Source: Arcticibacter sp041902385
GTDB lineage: Bacteria; Bacteroidota; Bacteroidia; Sphingobacteriales; Sphingobacteriaceae
Direction: 5' to 3'
DNA length: 64,000 nucleotides
Assembly (NCBI RefSeq): GCF_041902385.1
Contig: NZ_CP169244.1
Location: forward strand, 1,116,001-1,180,000
Positions 16,187 through 25,652 of the stretch are shown in pieces. Position numbers and translations under genes: made by a program. The stretch's first letter is position 1; every line of letters begins with the position of its first letter. Below the pieces are notes generated by a model that made no database searches, was not told where the DNA came from, and saw nothing but the letters and a program-made list of their open reading frames with translations.

Positions 16187-18214
16187 ATGGACTTCAAATT
16201 AATATCTGACTACCAGCCCACCGGAGACCAGCCAGAAGCAATCAGACAGCTGGTGGAGGGGGTTCAGCGGGAAGAGCACTACCAGACCCTTTTAGGGGTT
16301 ACGGGCTCTGGAAAGACCTTTACAGTGGCGAACGTGATCCAGCAAACACAAAAGCCTGCCCTGATATTAAGTCACAACAAAACTCTCGCTGCCCAGCTAT
16401 ACGGAGAATTCAAGCAATTTTTCCCTGAAAATTCCGTCAACTACTTTGTTTCTTACTACGATTACTATCAGCCCGAGGCTTATATTGCCACGACGAATAC
16501 TTACATCGAGAAAGACCTCCAGATCAATGATGAGATAGAAAAGCTACGATTAAGGACTACCTCCTCTCTGATGTCAGGCCGGCGCGACATTATTGTTGTT
16601 TCATCAATCTCCTGTATTTACGGTATGGGGAACCCTGAGGATTTTTACAACTCGGTCTTTAAGTTTGCCGTAGGCACCAGGATCAGCAGGAATGCTTTCC
16701 TGCACCGCCTGGTTGAGATTCTCTACTCGAGAACGACTGCAGACTTCAAAAGAGGTACTTTTCGTGTAAAAGGAGATACCGTGGATATCTATCCTGCTTA
16801 CCTCGACTATGCATATCGGGTCTCTTTCTTTGGGGATGACATAGAAGAGTTAAGTGCCATAGATCCGGGAACAGGTAAAACGCTGGAAAAGATGACACAT
16901 ATGGTTGTTTATCCTGCGAATCTCTTCGTTACCCCACGCGACCGGTTTAACAAATCGGTTTGGGCTATTCAGGAAGAGCTCGAAACACGAAAACAGCAAT
17001 TGGTTACCGAACAGCGATTTCTGGAAGCCAAACGACTGGAAGAAAGGGTAAACTACGACCTGGAGATGATGCGTGAGCTGGGCTATTGTAGCGGAATTGA
17101 AAACTATTCGCGATTCTTCGACGGAAGAACTCCCGGGATGCGCCCTTTCTGTCTGCTGGATTACTTCCCTGACGACTATCTGATGATCATAGATGAAAGC
17201 CACGTAACCGTGCCGCAAGTGCGGGCAATGTATGGCGGGGACCGATCCAGAAAGATGTCGCTGGTGGATTATGGCTTCCGGCTTCCGGCAGCCCTCGACA
17301 ACCGTCCGCTTAATTTTGATGAGTTCGAGCGCCTTGCCCCCCAAACAATTTATGTGAGTGCTACACCAGGCGATTACGAGCTCGAGAAATCAGGCGGGGT
17401 GGTAGTTGAACAGGTTATCCGGCCAACTGGCTTGCTTGATCCTACTATTGAAATACGTCCTGTTATCAATCAGGTGGACGACCTACTTGAAGAGGTGGAT
17501 CAGACTGTGAAGCAGGGAGACCGGATACTGGTGACGACCCTGACGAAACGAATGGCAGAAGAACTGACGAAGTACATGGACCGCCTGGGAATAAAGGTAA
17601 GGTATATTCACTCGGAAGTAAAAACGCTTGAACGGGTCGAAATCCTGAGAGGCCTGCGGCTGGGAGAGTTTGACGTCCTGGTGGGAATCAACCTTTTGAG
17701 GGAGGGACTGGATCTGCCGGAAGTATCGCTGGTGGCAATTTTAGATGCCGACAAGGAAGGGTTCCTGCGCTCGGAACGATCGCTCATCCAGACAATCGGA
17801 AGGGCAGCGAGAAATGACCGGGGACGTGTAATCATGTACGCCGATACGATAACCGACAGCATGCGCATAACCATAGACGAGACAAACCGTCGCCGGGAGA
17901 AACAGATCAAATACAACGAAGAGCATGGCATTGTTCCGCGAACAGTAGGCAAATCAAAAGAAGCGATTATTGAACAGACATCTGTAGTTGACTTTAAAGG
18001 AGGCGTACAGAAGGCATATGTGGGAATTGATGAAACAAACAGTGTGGCGGCCGACCCGATCGTTCAGTATATGAGTAAACCGGAACTTAAAAAGGCAATC
18101 GAAAAAACGAAAAAAGACATGCTTGCGGCAGCCAAAGACATGGACTTCCTCCTTGCAGCTAAGTTAAGGGACGAGATGTTCGCGTTGGAGAAGGAACTAG
18201 AAGGAAGAGCGTAA
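16187..18214 (+). CDS. uvrB: Excinuclease ABC subunit UvrB
   Basis: The damage-verifying helicase of nucleotide excision repair, working with UvrA and UvrC. 675 residues, normal length. Walker A GVTGSGKTFT near residue 36, the beta-hairpin region YYDYYQPEAYI (about 88-98), DESHV for Walker B, ATPGDYE, helicase motif VI QTIGRAARN, and a C-terminal UvrC-interacting UVR motif (LAAAKDMDFLLAAKLRDEM). A TTG three codons upstream is in frame, but MDFKLISDYQPTGDQP is the conserved start. Confidence 0.97.
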   Translation: MDFKLISDYQPTGDQPEAIRQLVEGVQREEHYQTLLGVTGSGKTFTVANVIQQTQKPALILSHNKTLAAQLYGEFKQFFPENSVNYFVSYYDYYQPEAYIATTNTYIEKDLQINDEIEKLRLRTTSSLMSGRRDIIVVSSISCIYGMGNPEDFYNSVFKFAVGTRISRNAFLHRLVEILYSRTTADFKRGTFRVKGDTVDIYPAYLDYAYRVSFFGDDIEELSAIDPGTGKTLEKMTHMVVYPANLFVTPRDRFNKSVWAIQEELETRKQQLVTEQRFLEAKRLEERVNYDLEMMRELGYCSGIENYSRFFDGRTPGMRPFCLLDYFPDDYLMIIDESHVTVPQVRAMYGGDRSRKMSLVDYGFRLPAALDNRPLNFDEFERLAPQTIYVSATPGDYELEKSGGVVVEQVIRPTGLLDPTIEIRPVINQVDDLLEEVDQTVKQGDRILVTTLTKRMAEELTKYMDRLGIKVRYIHSEVKTLERVEILRGLRLGEFDVLVGINLLREGLDLPEVSLVAILDADKEGFLRSERSLIQTIGRAARNDRGRVIMYADTITDSMRITIDETNRRREKQIKYNEEHGIVPRTVGKSKEAIIEQTSVVDFKGGVQKAYVGIDETNSVAADPIVQYMSKPELKKAIEKTKKDMLAAAKDMDFLLAAKLRDEMFALEKELEGRA

Positions 18215-18252
18215 GAGAGAGTATTTATACGACATTGACAGACTGTAACAGA

Positions 18253-18450
18253 ATGAACGGACAGAACAGGAAGGACATTTATCCCGGACTTGAGGTAGAA
18301 ATTATTTTAAAGAAAGATCAGCGTACGGGAAAACGGACGCGAGGTATCGTGAAAGACCTTCTCACGAGTGCCTCCTATCACTCAAGGGGTATAAAGGTAA
18401 GGCTGGAAGATGGTCAGATTGGCCGGGTAGCCGAGATAATAGAAATGTAA
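18253..18450 (+). CDS. YwbE family protein
   Basis: 65-residue small basic protein; MNGQNRKDIYPGLEVEIILK and the central HSRGIKVRLEDGQIGRV are the family signature. YwbE proteins have an SH3-like beta-barrel predicted from the sequence pattern; function unknown. An ATG 18 bases upstream is possible, but homologues align from MNGQ. It lies 38 bases after uvrB, probably cotranscribed. Confidence 0.85.
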   Translation: MNGQNRKDIYPGLEVEIILKKDQRTGKRTRGIVKDLLTSASYHSRGIKVRLEDGQIGRVAEIIEM

Positions 18451-18514
18451 ATCTTATTTTACGTGCGTAATATTTTCTGACTTTATTCGTCATATTTGTA
18501 GTTTAATTTTCAGA

Positions 18515-18784
18515 ATGGCTTTATTAAAATTCCTCTTCATAACAATTTGCATATTGTGGCTGATCAAAATGCTGGTCAGGCTTTTGCTTCCTCTTCTATT
18601 TCAGAAACTGGTTAACAAAGCACAACAGCAGGTAAATAATCAATACCGTGAGCAACAGAGGCCTTACAACGGCCAAAACTACAACAACGGTAAGATAAAC
18701 ATCGACTATATCCCTCCGAAGGATAAAGAGGCGAGGGCGGCTGATAAAGCCGGCGATTTTATCGACTTTGAAGAGATCAAGTAG
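18515..18784 (+). CDS. DUF4834 family small membrane protein
   Basis: 89 residues: an N-terminal transmembrane segment (about 2-30, LLKFLFITICILWLIKMLV) and a polar, glutamine/asparagine-rich cytoplasmic or periplasmic tail ending with IDYIPPKDKEAR and AGDFIDFEEIK, the conserved tail of DUF4834. Function unknown; the family is typical of Bacteroidota and is often found next to yfhO, as here. Confidence 0.82.
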   Translation: MALLKFLFITICILWLIKMLVRLLLPLLFQKLVNKAQQQVNNQYREQQRPYNGQNYNNGKINIDYIPPKDKEARAADKAGDFIDFEEIK

Positions 18785-18941
18785 GTTCACAGGGGCTTCG
18801 TCCCCTCACACTCTTATGCGCCTGCTCCTTTAGCTGCATGTTCCCTTTCCCTTAGTCCATTTCTCCAAGCTAGCGGATGTAGGGGCATCCCGCAAAGTGT
18901 CACGACCGTACCGCTGAGACAAACTAACCGCAAAAAGCAGC

Positions 18942-18971
18942 TTTGCCATCGCTCAAAAAATTCTATTTTTG
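18942..18971 (+). promoter_or_regulatory. Promoter of yfhO
   Basis: TTTG (18942-18945), an 18-nt spacer and TATTTTTG (18964-18971), matching the Bacteroidota -33/-7 consensus with a slightly short spacer. The ATG is 18 nt downstream of the -7 box. Confidence 0.65.
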
Positions 18972-18989
18972 GTGACCAATATTTGAATA

Positions 18990-21482
18990 ATGAGTAACTG
19001 GTTTAAACGGAACGGCATTCACCTTGCCATTATAGGTCTTTTTGTTGTTATATGCTTTGTTTACTTCAGCCCTGCCCTGCAAGGCAAGATCCTCTACCAG
19101 GGAGATGTGCTGCAGGCGAAAGCGATGCAAAAGGAGATTATGGATTTCAAAGCCAAGGACGGCACAGCTCCTCTTTGGACGAATGCCATGTTTGGCGGAA
19201 TGCCTTCTTACCAGATATGGACCCAGTACTACATGAACGTTGCTTCTTACCTGATCCAGATCTTTAATTTTATTTTCCCCAATCCGGTACATATCGTTAT
19301 CATCCTCCTGCTGGGAGCCTACCTGTTATTTTCACTGTTAAAAGTTAAGCCCTGGCTTGCAGCGGCAGGAGCAATCGCCTTTGCTTTTTCCACCTATAAC
19401 TTTACTATTCTGGAGGCCGGCCACTTGAACAAGGCAATGGCTATCGCATTTTTCGGACCTATTGTGGCGGGGGTCATCCTCACCTTACGAGGAAAGTACC
19501 TCCTTGGTTCGGCTATTACTGCTCTTTTTGTAGCTCTCGAGATCAGGGCCAATCATATTCAGATGACTTATTACCTGTTTCTCGTGCTGCTGGTTTTAGG
19601 AGGGATAGAGCTTTATCATGCGATCAGGACCAAAACAACCCCCAATTTCTTTAAATCTGCGGGCTGTCTTGTTGCAGCGGCAATACTTGGGATAGCGGTA
19701 AATGCAGGCACGCTTTGGACCACCTACGAATATGGACAGGAATCGATCCGGGGGAAGTCAAACCTCAAAAGTGAAGGCGCGAAGCCGGCAGAGGGACTGG
19801 ATCGTGAATATGCATATCAGTGGAGTCAGGGCGTGGGAGAAACCCTTACATTTCTTGTTCCCAATGCTTACGGGGGTGAATCGGGTAAGAAATTAGACAA
19901 AGACTCAGAAGTTGCAAAAGCATTAACAAGCAAAGGAGTTCCTCAGGAGCAAGTTGAAGGTGCACTTCAACAGCTACAAGGGATGGGCTTGATCAATACC
20001 TACTGGGGCCCAAAACCATTTACCTCCGGCCCTTACTATTTCGGCGCTATCATTTGCTTTCTGTTTGTAGTAGGGCTGTTTATCGTGAAAGACCGTATTA
20101 AGTGGTGGATACTGGGAGCAACTGTACTTACCATCTTCCTCTCCTTCGGTCGCAACCTCCCATTCCTGTCTGATCTGTTCTTTAATTACTTCCCTCTTTA
20201 CAATAAGTTCCGGGCGGTTGAGTCGATCTTGGCAGTTACCCAGCTTTTATTTCCAATCCTGGCCGTTCTGGCGATCAAAGAAATTACTGAAGGGAAACAC
20301 GAGCAAAAGGAACTTCTAAAGAAACTGCAGTATGCTTTATATGTGACCGGGGGACTTCTTCTGGTCCTGATCTTAGTTCCAGGCCTATTCCTGAGCTTTA
20401 AAGCGATCAACCACGATTCGATCCAGCAGGGACTGGTTCAAGTGACCCAGGGAGACCTGGGATTCGCTAATTCTTTACTGAACGGCCTTATTGCCGACAG
20501 GACGAGCCTGCTCCGCATAGACGCTATTCGCTCGCTTGTTTTCGTCCTGATTGCTGCTGCAATCCTCTGGGGCTTTATTAAAAAGAAGATCAATGCCCAG
20601 CTAACGTTTATTTTAATTGCTGCTACAACCTTAATCGACTTATGGTCGGTTGACAAGAGATACCTGAATAATGACAAATTTGTAGAACAGTCAGTGATCA
20701 ATCAGACATACCAGCCAAGACAGGTAGACGAGCTGATAATGAGAGACGTCAGCCCTGACTATCGTGTTTTGGATATGACCATTAACACCTTCTCTGACGC
20801 ATCGGCCTCATACTTTCACAAGACGGTGGGCGGGTATCATGCTGCCAAGCTGAAGAGATTTCAGGAAGTTCTTGAAAAGCAATTTAATAATGCAGTTAAT
20901 GAAGATGTGTTGGATATGTTGAATACCAAGTACGTCATTACTGCTGACGAGAAAGGCCAGTCTCAGAGAATTCAGAACCGTGAAACTGCATGCGGTAATG
21001 CATGGTTCGTTTCCAAGATCCTTTACGTGAAGAATGCAGAAGAGGAAATGGCTGGAATAAATAGCTTCGACCCTAAAAAAGAGGCCATTGTAGATGAAAG
21101 CTTTAAGCCGCTTATTGACCTGACGAAAGCCGGAACTCCCGACCCCAATGCGACTATCAAGCTGGTGGACTACCATCCGGACCATCTTACCTATGAGTAT
21201 TCTTGTGGAAAGGATATGATCGCAGTATTCGCTGAAATTTGGTACAGCAAAGGCTGGAATGCATATGTAGATGGAGAGAAAATTCCGCATTTCAGGGCAA
21301 ACTACATTTTACGGGCAGCGCAGCTTCCTGGTGGAAATCACAAGCTCGAGTTCAAATTTGAACCAGTGTCTTACTATGCAGGCGAGAAGATCTCGCTGGT
21401 CGCCTCGATCCTGTTACTGGGAGGACTTGGATTTGCGGGCTTTAAGGAGAGAAAAAGATCAGAAGATAAGAAGACAAGCTGA
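18990..21482 (+). CDS. YfhO family membrane protein (GT-C-like)
   Basis: 830-residue polytopic membrane protein with about a dozen hydrophobic segments. The N-terminal FSPALQGKILYQGDVLQAKA and MFGGMPSYQIW are typical of Bacteroidota YfhO proteins, and the C-terminal soluble part (YSCGKDMIAVFAEIWYSKGW, IPHFRANYILRAAQLP) is the conserved terminal domain. YfhO of Gram-positives helps glycosylate teichoic acids; in Bacteroidota the role is uncharacterised but a lipid-linked sugar transfer is plausible. It borders the surface-glycan locus and has its own promoter and terminator. Confidence 0.88.
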   Translation: MSNWFKRNGIHLAIIGLFVVICFVYFSPALQGKILYQGDVLQAKAMQKEIMDFKAKDGTAPLWTNAMFGGMPSYQIWTQYYMNVASYLIQIFNFIFPNPVHIVIILLLGAYLLFSLLKVKPWLAAAGAIAFAFSTYNFTILEAGHLNKAMAIAFFGPIVAGVILTLRGKYLLGSAITALFVALEIRANHIQMTYYLFLVLLVLGGIELYHAIRTKTTPNFFKSAGCLVAAAILGIAVNAGTLWTTYEYGQESIRGKSNLKSEGAKPAEGLDREYAYQWSQGVGETLTFLVPNAYGGESGKKLDKDSEVAKALTSKGVPQEQVEGALQQLQGMGLINTYWGPKPFTSGPYYFGAIICFLFVVGLFIVKDRIKWWILGATVLTIFLSFGRNLPFLSDLFFNYFPLYNKFRAVESILAVTQLLFPILAVLAIKEITEGKHEQKELLKKLQYALYVTGGLLLVLILVPGLFLSFKAINHDSIQQGLVQVTQGDLGFANSLLNGLIADRTSLLRIDAIRSLVFVLIAAAILWGFIKKKINAQLTFILIAATTLIDLWSVDKRYLNNDKFVEQSVINQTYQPRQVDELIMRDVSPDYRVLDMTINTFSDASASYFHKTVGGYHAAKLKRFQEVLEKQFNNAVNEDVLDMLNTKYVITADEKGQSQRIQNRETACGNAWFVSKILYVKNAEEEMAGINSFDPKKEAIVDESFKPLIDLTKAGTPDPNATIKLVDYHPDHLTYEYSCGKDMIAVFAEIWYSKGWNAYVDGEKIPHFRANYILRAAQLPGGNHKLEFKFEPVSYYAGEKISLVASILLLGGLGFAGFKERKRSEDKKTS

Positions 21483-21506
21483 GCAACATCAGGACAGAAA
21501 TACCAG

Positions 21507-21537
21507 GAGGCTGCAAATCGATGCAGCCTCTTTTTTT
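21507..21537 (+). terminator. Terminator of yfhO
   Basis: Perfect 9-bp stem GAGGCTGCA/TGCAGCCTC, 6-nt loop and T7 run, 25 bases after the yfhO stop. Confidence 0.9.
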
Positions 21538-21908
21538 GTAATCATTTTAAAAGAACGCCATAATTGAAGCGATGCCGTTTTTTCTGAACGTGTCTTTGTT
21601 TTTAAAAGCCGGGAAAGAACATTCATGCGACATTCACGCGACTTTTATCCTTGCTTGTAAGCGCAGCTCATGACTATTTAATCAATCAGACGTTGCATTG
21701 CTCTTTTAAGGATACTCCCTTCAAAAACCTTTTGAGACAGCCCTTTTTTAGTCGGAGTACTTGGCTCTGCACCCCGCTCCCAGCGCCCTCCGCATTTAGT
21801 TTCAGGACGAGCTTATCAGCTAAGCAAACCAAAAGAACTTTACTGCAGGCTCCAATACAGGCCAGCCAGACGTTCTTCTGGCTTCTCAGTCGTTCGTTCT
21901 TCTGTGGA
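21538..21908. other. Gene-free stretch between yfhO and the glycosyltransferase genes
   Basis: No convincing gene. It holds a tandem 11-bp repeat (ACATTCATGCG then ACATTCACGCG, 21619-21640), and otherwise only unstructured sequence. Confidence 0.55.
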
Positions 21909-22688
21909 CTAAATAATAGGCCAGAAGCCGAAGCGCAATAATGAAATGATTAAAGAGAGTAGGCAACAGCCCGTAATGAAACTTAAATATTTCGAAACGT
22001 TCACGCAGGCTCTGGCGATGTCTTTTTTTGACATCCCCCCCACCAGATATTTTGCAACATACTGATGCGTGTTTACCACTTTAGTGGCTTTTTTAAGAGC
22101 CTTGAGAATCCAGTCGATGTCGGCGCTTAACTGATACCGGAGATCATAGGGAACTGTAAGCGACCGGCGGATGTAGATTGCCTGATGGCTGACACTCATT
22201 CCATACCGAAAGCTATAAAAGTTGAGCTTGGCGGGAACTTTATGTCGCCTGCGACCCTGGCTTTGCCAGTTTTGATCAAACATCTCCGTCTCGCCATAGT
22301 AGATATCGGCGCCCCGGGCAGCGCTGAAAACGTTTGCTACTGTGTCAGTCGCATAAATCTCGTCTCCGGAGTTCATGAAGAGCACGTAGTCGCCCGTTGC
22401 GTATTGTAAGCCCTTGTTCATGGCATCGTATATGCCCTTGTCTTTCTCACTTACCAGGCGGGCTATACTCTCGCTATATTTACCGATCACATCCAGGGTG
22501 CCGTCAGTAGAGGCCCCGTCAATGATGATGTATTCGATACGCGGATAGGTCTGGTTCAGGACTGAGCGGATGGTCCGCTCAATATCTGAGACGTTGTTAT
22601 ACACGACGGTGATAACACTTAAAACGGGCTCCCGGTTATCTTGCACGTTTGCTTCTGTAATTTTCCAGCATCTGCTGATATAGTTCAA
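21909..22688 (-). CDS. Glycosyltransferase family 2
   Basis: GT-A fold glycosyltransferase: SVITVVYNNVSDIERTIRSV at the start, the sugar-nucleotide region IIIDGASTDGTLDVIG, and DKGIYDAMNKGLQYATGDYV ending near a DxD-like SGDEI motif. A C-terminal hydrophobic segment (about 230-255) may anchor it to the inner membrane. The ATG at 22688 lies 53 bases inside the upstream gene; a GTG at 22646 just before the conserved domain gives a shorter overlap of 11 bases and is a good alternative start. It likely adds a sugar to the surface glycan made by this locus; acceptor unknown. Confidence 0.88.
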   Translation of the reverse strand: MNYISRCWKITEANVQDNREPVLSVITVVYNNVSDIERTIRSVLNQTYPRIEYIIIDGASTDGTLDVIGKYSESIARLVSEKDKGIYDAMNKGLQYATGDYVLFMNSGDEIYATDTVANVFSAARGADIYYGETEMFDQNWQSQGRRRHKVPAKLNFYSFRYGMSVSHQAIYIRRSLTVPYDLRYQLSADIDWILKALKKATKVVNTHQYVAKYLVGGMSKKDIARACVNVSKYLSFITGCCLLSLIISLLRFGFWPII

Positions 22689-23919
22689 TATGGCGATGGG
22701 CTATTATAGGGCCTGAAAACTTATCTTCAACTGTCCGCCTCGCCTCTGCGTTCAGAGCCATGGGCGCGGAATGGGCATACACCCATTCTATTCCTGCTGC
22801 GAAATCCTGAGACGAACGGTACTGAGCGAGATAACCGTTTTCTTTATGCTGCACCATGTCGGGAATACCTCCGGTAGTAAATGCCACCACAGGTGTACCA
22901 CATGCCAGGCTCTCCATAACGGTATTGGGCAGGTTATCTTCTAATGAAGGGGTTAAAAACGCGTCCGCGGCACTATAGTAAGCAGCGAGCTTCCGGTCAT
23001 CTGAAATAGTTCCAAGAAAGGTTGTCTTTACAGGGAAGTCGGGCACGTTCTTTTCGTCCCGATTTCCAAATACAATCAGCTCGATCCTGGAGCGATCTAC
23101 ATCCGTACTTCCAGCCAGGATCTCCAAAGCTTCCAACAGGAAAGGCGTTCCCTTATGCAGATCCTTTTTTGAAGGCATAAAACCGCTAAGCATGATAAAG
23201 CTATCAGGATTTAAACCAGCCTGTTGCTTAGCCAAGCTCTTTTCGACAGGCTTGAAAACTTCTGTATCGAGCGTATTCGGAATAACTTCAATCTCAGCTG
23301 TTCGCAGCAGTTTACTTCTTTTCACCGAAGCAGCCATCCAGGTGCTAGGAGCCACCACATGAAAGTCAAGCTTCTGATACGCTGACCTCTTGGCTTTCCA
23401 GATCCTGTGCGACAAGTCACGTGGACCCCGTTCTTTCAATACGGGGCAGTTTCCGCATTCGTTCTCAAAATGATCGCAGGTATAACGAACATGGCAGCCC
23501 CCTGTAAACGCATTGCTATCATGAAAAGTCCACGCTATCGGTTTATTAAGCTTTTGAAGTGCTTTTAAATCGCGGGGGCGCAGAAATGCGTGATTGACCC
23601 AGTGGAGGTGGATCAGATCTGCATCTTTGAGAAGAGCCTCGGCACTCAGGTCCTTGCCCCATACCGGAACCGAAAAAGGGATCTTTACCTTCTTTGAATA
23701 CATGGAGCTGACAAAACGTTCGAGAAGGATTCCAAAAGCTGTGAAGCCTTTAGGCAGAAGGCCCGCATTCAGGCTTTTAATTGAAGGATCGGCCCCAAAC
23801 TTATAGTTGACCAAGACTTCAGATTGCAGCCCTGCAGCGTTAAGGGCATCATTTAGGCGAAGGCACGCGCGACCCGCCCCTCCATTTCCATCGTATGCGT
23901 TCAGATGCGCTACTTTCAC
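22636..23919 (-). CDS. Glycosyltransferase family 4 (GT-B)
   Basis: 427 residues. The N-terminal domain starts MKVAHLNAYDGNGGAGRACL with the glycine loop of GT4 enzymes and carries a cysteine group CHVRYTCDHFENECGNCPVL typical of the WcaC-like subgroup. The C-terminal nucleotide-sugar domain has FLTPSLEDNLPNTVMESLAC with the conserved ESLACGTPVVAF. It is predicted to be a retaining cytoplasmic sugar transferase of capsule/O-antigen type. Its 3' end overlaps the downstream GT2 gene, indicating an operon. Confidence 0.9.
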   Translation of the reverse strand: MKVAHLNAYDGNGGAGRACLRLNDALNAAGLQSEVLVNYKFGADPSIKSLNAGLLPKGFTAFGILLERFVSSMYSKKVKIPFSVPVWGKDLSAEALLKDADLIHLHWVNHAFLRPRDLKALQKLNKPIAWTFHDSNAFTGGCHVRYTCDHFENECGNCPVLKERGPRDLSHRIWKAKRSAYQKLDFHVVAPSTWMAASVKRSKLLRTAEIEVIPNTLDTEVFKPVEKSLAKQQAGLNPDSFIMLSGFMPSKKDLHKGTPFLLEALEILAGSTDVDRSRIELIVFGNRDEKNVPDFPVKTTFLGTISDDRKLAAYYSAADAFLTPSLEDNLPNTVMESLACGTPVVAFTTGGIPDMVQHKENGYLAQYRSSQDFAAGIEWVYAHSAPMALNAEARRTVEDKFSGPIIAHRHIELYQQMLENYRSKRAR

Positions 23920-23979
23920 GGCTCAAAAATACAATTCAAAGAAGTCTTTCTTCTCATTTTTTTCTTTCTTTGTAGAAGT

Positions 23980-24726
23980 ATGTCCAATACCCTGACTGAT
24001 CGTAGCTTTTGGAGCAAATACTGGGAATCGAAGAAGGGACTCGCTTTTTCGGTGAACAGGAACTATCTTTTCCATCAGCATCTATCGGCAATCGTTGAGA
24101 AGAAGCAGCCTGCAGAAGCAATAGAGCTCGGCGGCTTTCCAGGCTATTATGCAATTTTCTTAAAGAAGCATTTCCATATATCCAGCACTTTGCTCGACTA
24201 CTTTGTTCATCCCGGCATTCTCCAGCAAGTGCTACAGGCAAACGGCCTCACCGAAGGTGACATCCACGTTATAGAAGCTGACCTTTTCAACTGTAGTACT
24301 CCACAGCAATACGATCTCGTTTTGTCCTGCGGGCTGATTGAACATTTCAACGACACCCGCGACATCATTCAGCGGCATGTTCAGTTTGTTAAGCCCGGAG
24401 GAACGTTATTCATTACTCTTCCTAACTTCCGGGGAGTGAACGGCTGGTTTCAGAAAGAGTTTGACCTGGAGAATTATGAAAAGCACAATATTGCATCCAT
24501 GGATCCGGACCTGCTCCGGTCGATCGCTGTAGAGCTGAACCTGAAGGACGTAAAAGCATCCTATTATGGAGGATTCAGCGTTTGGCTGGAAAATAAGAAC
24601 AGCGTGTCAGCACTTACAAAACTTTTCATGAAATCCGTCTGGTTCGCCGGAAAGGTGATTACTAAAACATTCAGATTCGAATCGCGGGCTTTGTCGCCTT
24701 ACATTGTATTACAGGCGACTAAATAA
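23980..24726 (+). CDS. Class I SAM-dependent methyltransferase
   Basis: 248 residues with SAM motif I AIELGGFPGYYAIFL, an acidic motif II at TLLDYFVHPG, and the post-I motif YDLVLSCGLIEHFND, then PGGTLFITLPNFRG. Substrate unknown; its place in a glycan locus suggests methylation of a sugar or lipid-linked intermediate. The open frame extends 25 codons upstream into a run of T-rich sequence with a signal-like artefact; MSNTLTDRSFWSKYW is the natural start. Transcribed in the same direction as the following GNGPSL protein gene (29-base gap). Confidence 0.85.
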   Translation: MSNTLTDRSFWSKYWESKKGLAFSVNRNYLFHQHLSAIVEKKQPAEAIELGGFPGYYAIFLKKHFHISSTLLDYFVHPGILQQVLQANGLTEGDIHVIEADLFNCSTPQQYDLVLSCGLIEHFNDTRDIIQRHVQFVKPGGTLFITLPNFRGVNGWFQKEFDLENYEKHNIASMDPDLLRSIAVELNLKDVKASYYGGFSVWLENKNSVSALTKLFMKSVWFAGKVITKTFRFESRALSPYIVLQATK

Positions 24727-24755
24727 AGAAAGTCCCGATCTCTAAATCAAACACC

Positions 24756-25652
24756 ATGTTACAGAACATTTATAGCAGAGCCGCGTCAGCCGTCTCTTCT
24801 TCAATCAACACCGCACTCTCCATCATCAAGATACTGCTGCAAGCAAAACCAGGGCTAACGTTACCTGCAAGTACAAAAAAGGAATGTTATATCCTGGGTA
24901 ACGGACCCTCGCTGGCAGAATCACTTCGCTCACATTCCGACCTGCTTTCGCAGTCGGAATTGTACGTTGTAAATGGCTTCGCCATCTCAGAATATTATGT
25001 GCGTCTGAGGCCCGCGAACTATGTTTTTCTGGATCAGTACTTCACCGGGTATGACGGGCAGAATACACCGATTCCTACCGTCAAACAGACGTTTGAGCAT
25101 ATGATTGCTGACACGTCCTGGCCCCTTACCCTCTTTGTACCTGCATCGACAAGAGCGAACCCTTTCTGGAAGGAACTGCAATCAAAGAATCGCAACATCC
25201 GGGTAGCATTTTTTAATTACGTGGTATTCAAGGGATCGAGCAGTATCGCACATTGGTTCTTCCGTCACAACCTCGCCATGCCTCAGTGCCAGAACATCCT
25301 GGCAGCGTCGATCTATCTCACTATTAACAGGCACTATGAAAAGGTATTTTTACTGGGAGCAGACCATTCCTGGCACGAGCAGCTCATCGTAGATGAAAAC
25401 AATACAGTGGCTACCCTGGATAAGCACTTCTATAATACCGGCGGCACCCAGGTCAATCTGAAACAGCGGGCGATTAAAGCAGACTCCTATGGAGTTCATG
25501 CGTACTTTGCCTCTCTCGCAAAAGCATTTTACAGCTATGTAGTACTCAGCAGATATGCAAAATCGCAGAAGGTCGCCATCTATAATGCCAGTTCAAAAAC
25601 ATATATTGATGCATTTGAACGGGTGACCCTTCCAAAAGCGGAGAGAGACTAA
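24756..25652 (+). CDS. GNGPSL-motif protein, candidate nonulosonic-acid glycosyltransferase
   Basis: 298 residues, not firmly recognised. The key motif is CYILGNGPSLAESL (about 46-59), followed by YVVNGFAISEYYVRLRP, and later HYEKVFLLGADHSWHEQ. Both the GNGPS loop and the G-x-D-x-W/Y segment resemble GT42 sialyltransferases (CstI/CstII) and the related DUF115/Maf flagellin glycosyltransferases, which bind CMP-nonulosonates. A hydrophobic N-terminal segment (about 10-30) may associate it with the membrane. It converges on legF, the stops overlapping by 3 bases, and sits beside a CMP-legionaminate pathway, which is the reason for proposing that it transfers legionaminic acid. Alternative: a polysaccharide enzyme of another specificity. 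Confidence 0.5.
   Translation: MLQNIYSRAASAVSSSINTALSIIKILLQAKPGLTLPASTKKECYILGNGPSLAESLRSHSDLLSQSELYVVNGFAISEYYVRLRPANYVFLDQYFTGYDGQNTPIPTVKQTFEHMIADTSWPLTLFVPASTRANPFWKELQSKNRNIRVAFFNYVVFKGSSSIAHWFFRHNLAMPQCQNILAASIYLTINRHYEKVFLLGADHSWHEQLIVDENNTVATLDKHFYNTGGTQVNLKQRAIKADSYGVHAYFASLAKAFYSYVVLSRYAKSQKVAIYNASSKTYIDAFERVTLPKAERD

Noticed and set aside
18785..18830. AGGGGCTTCGTCCCCT hairpin after the DUF4834 gene
   Set aside because: The stem is short and no T-run follows, so it is not called a terminator.
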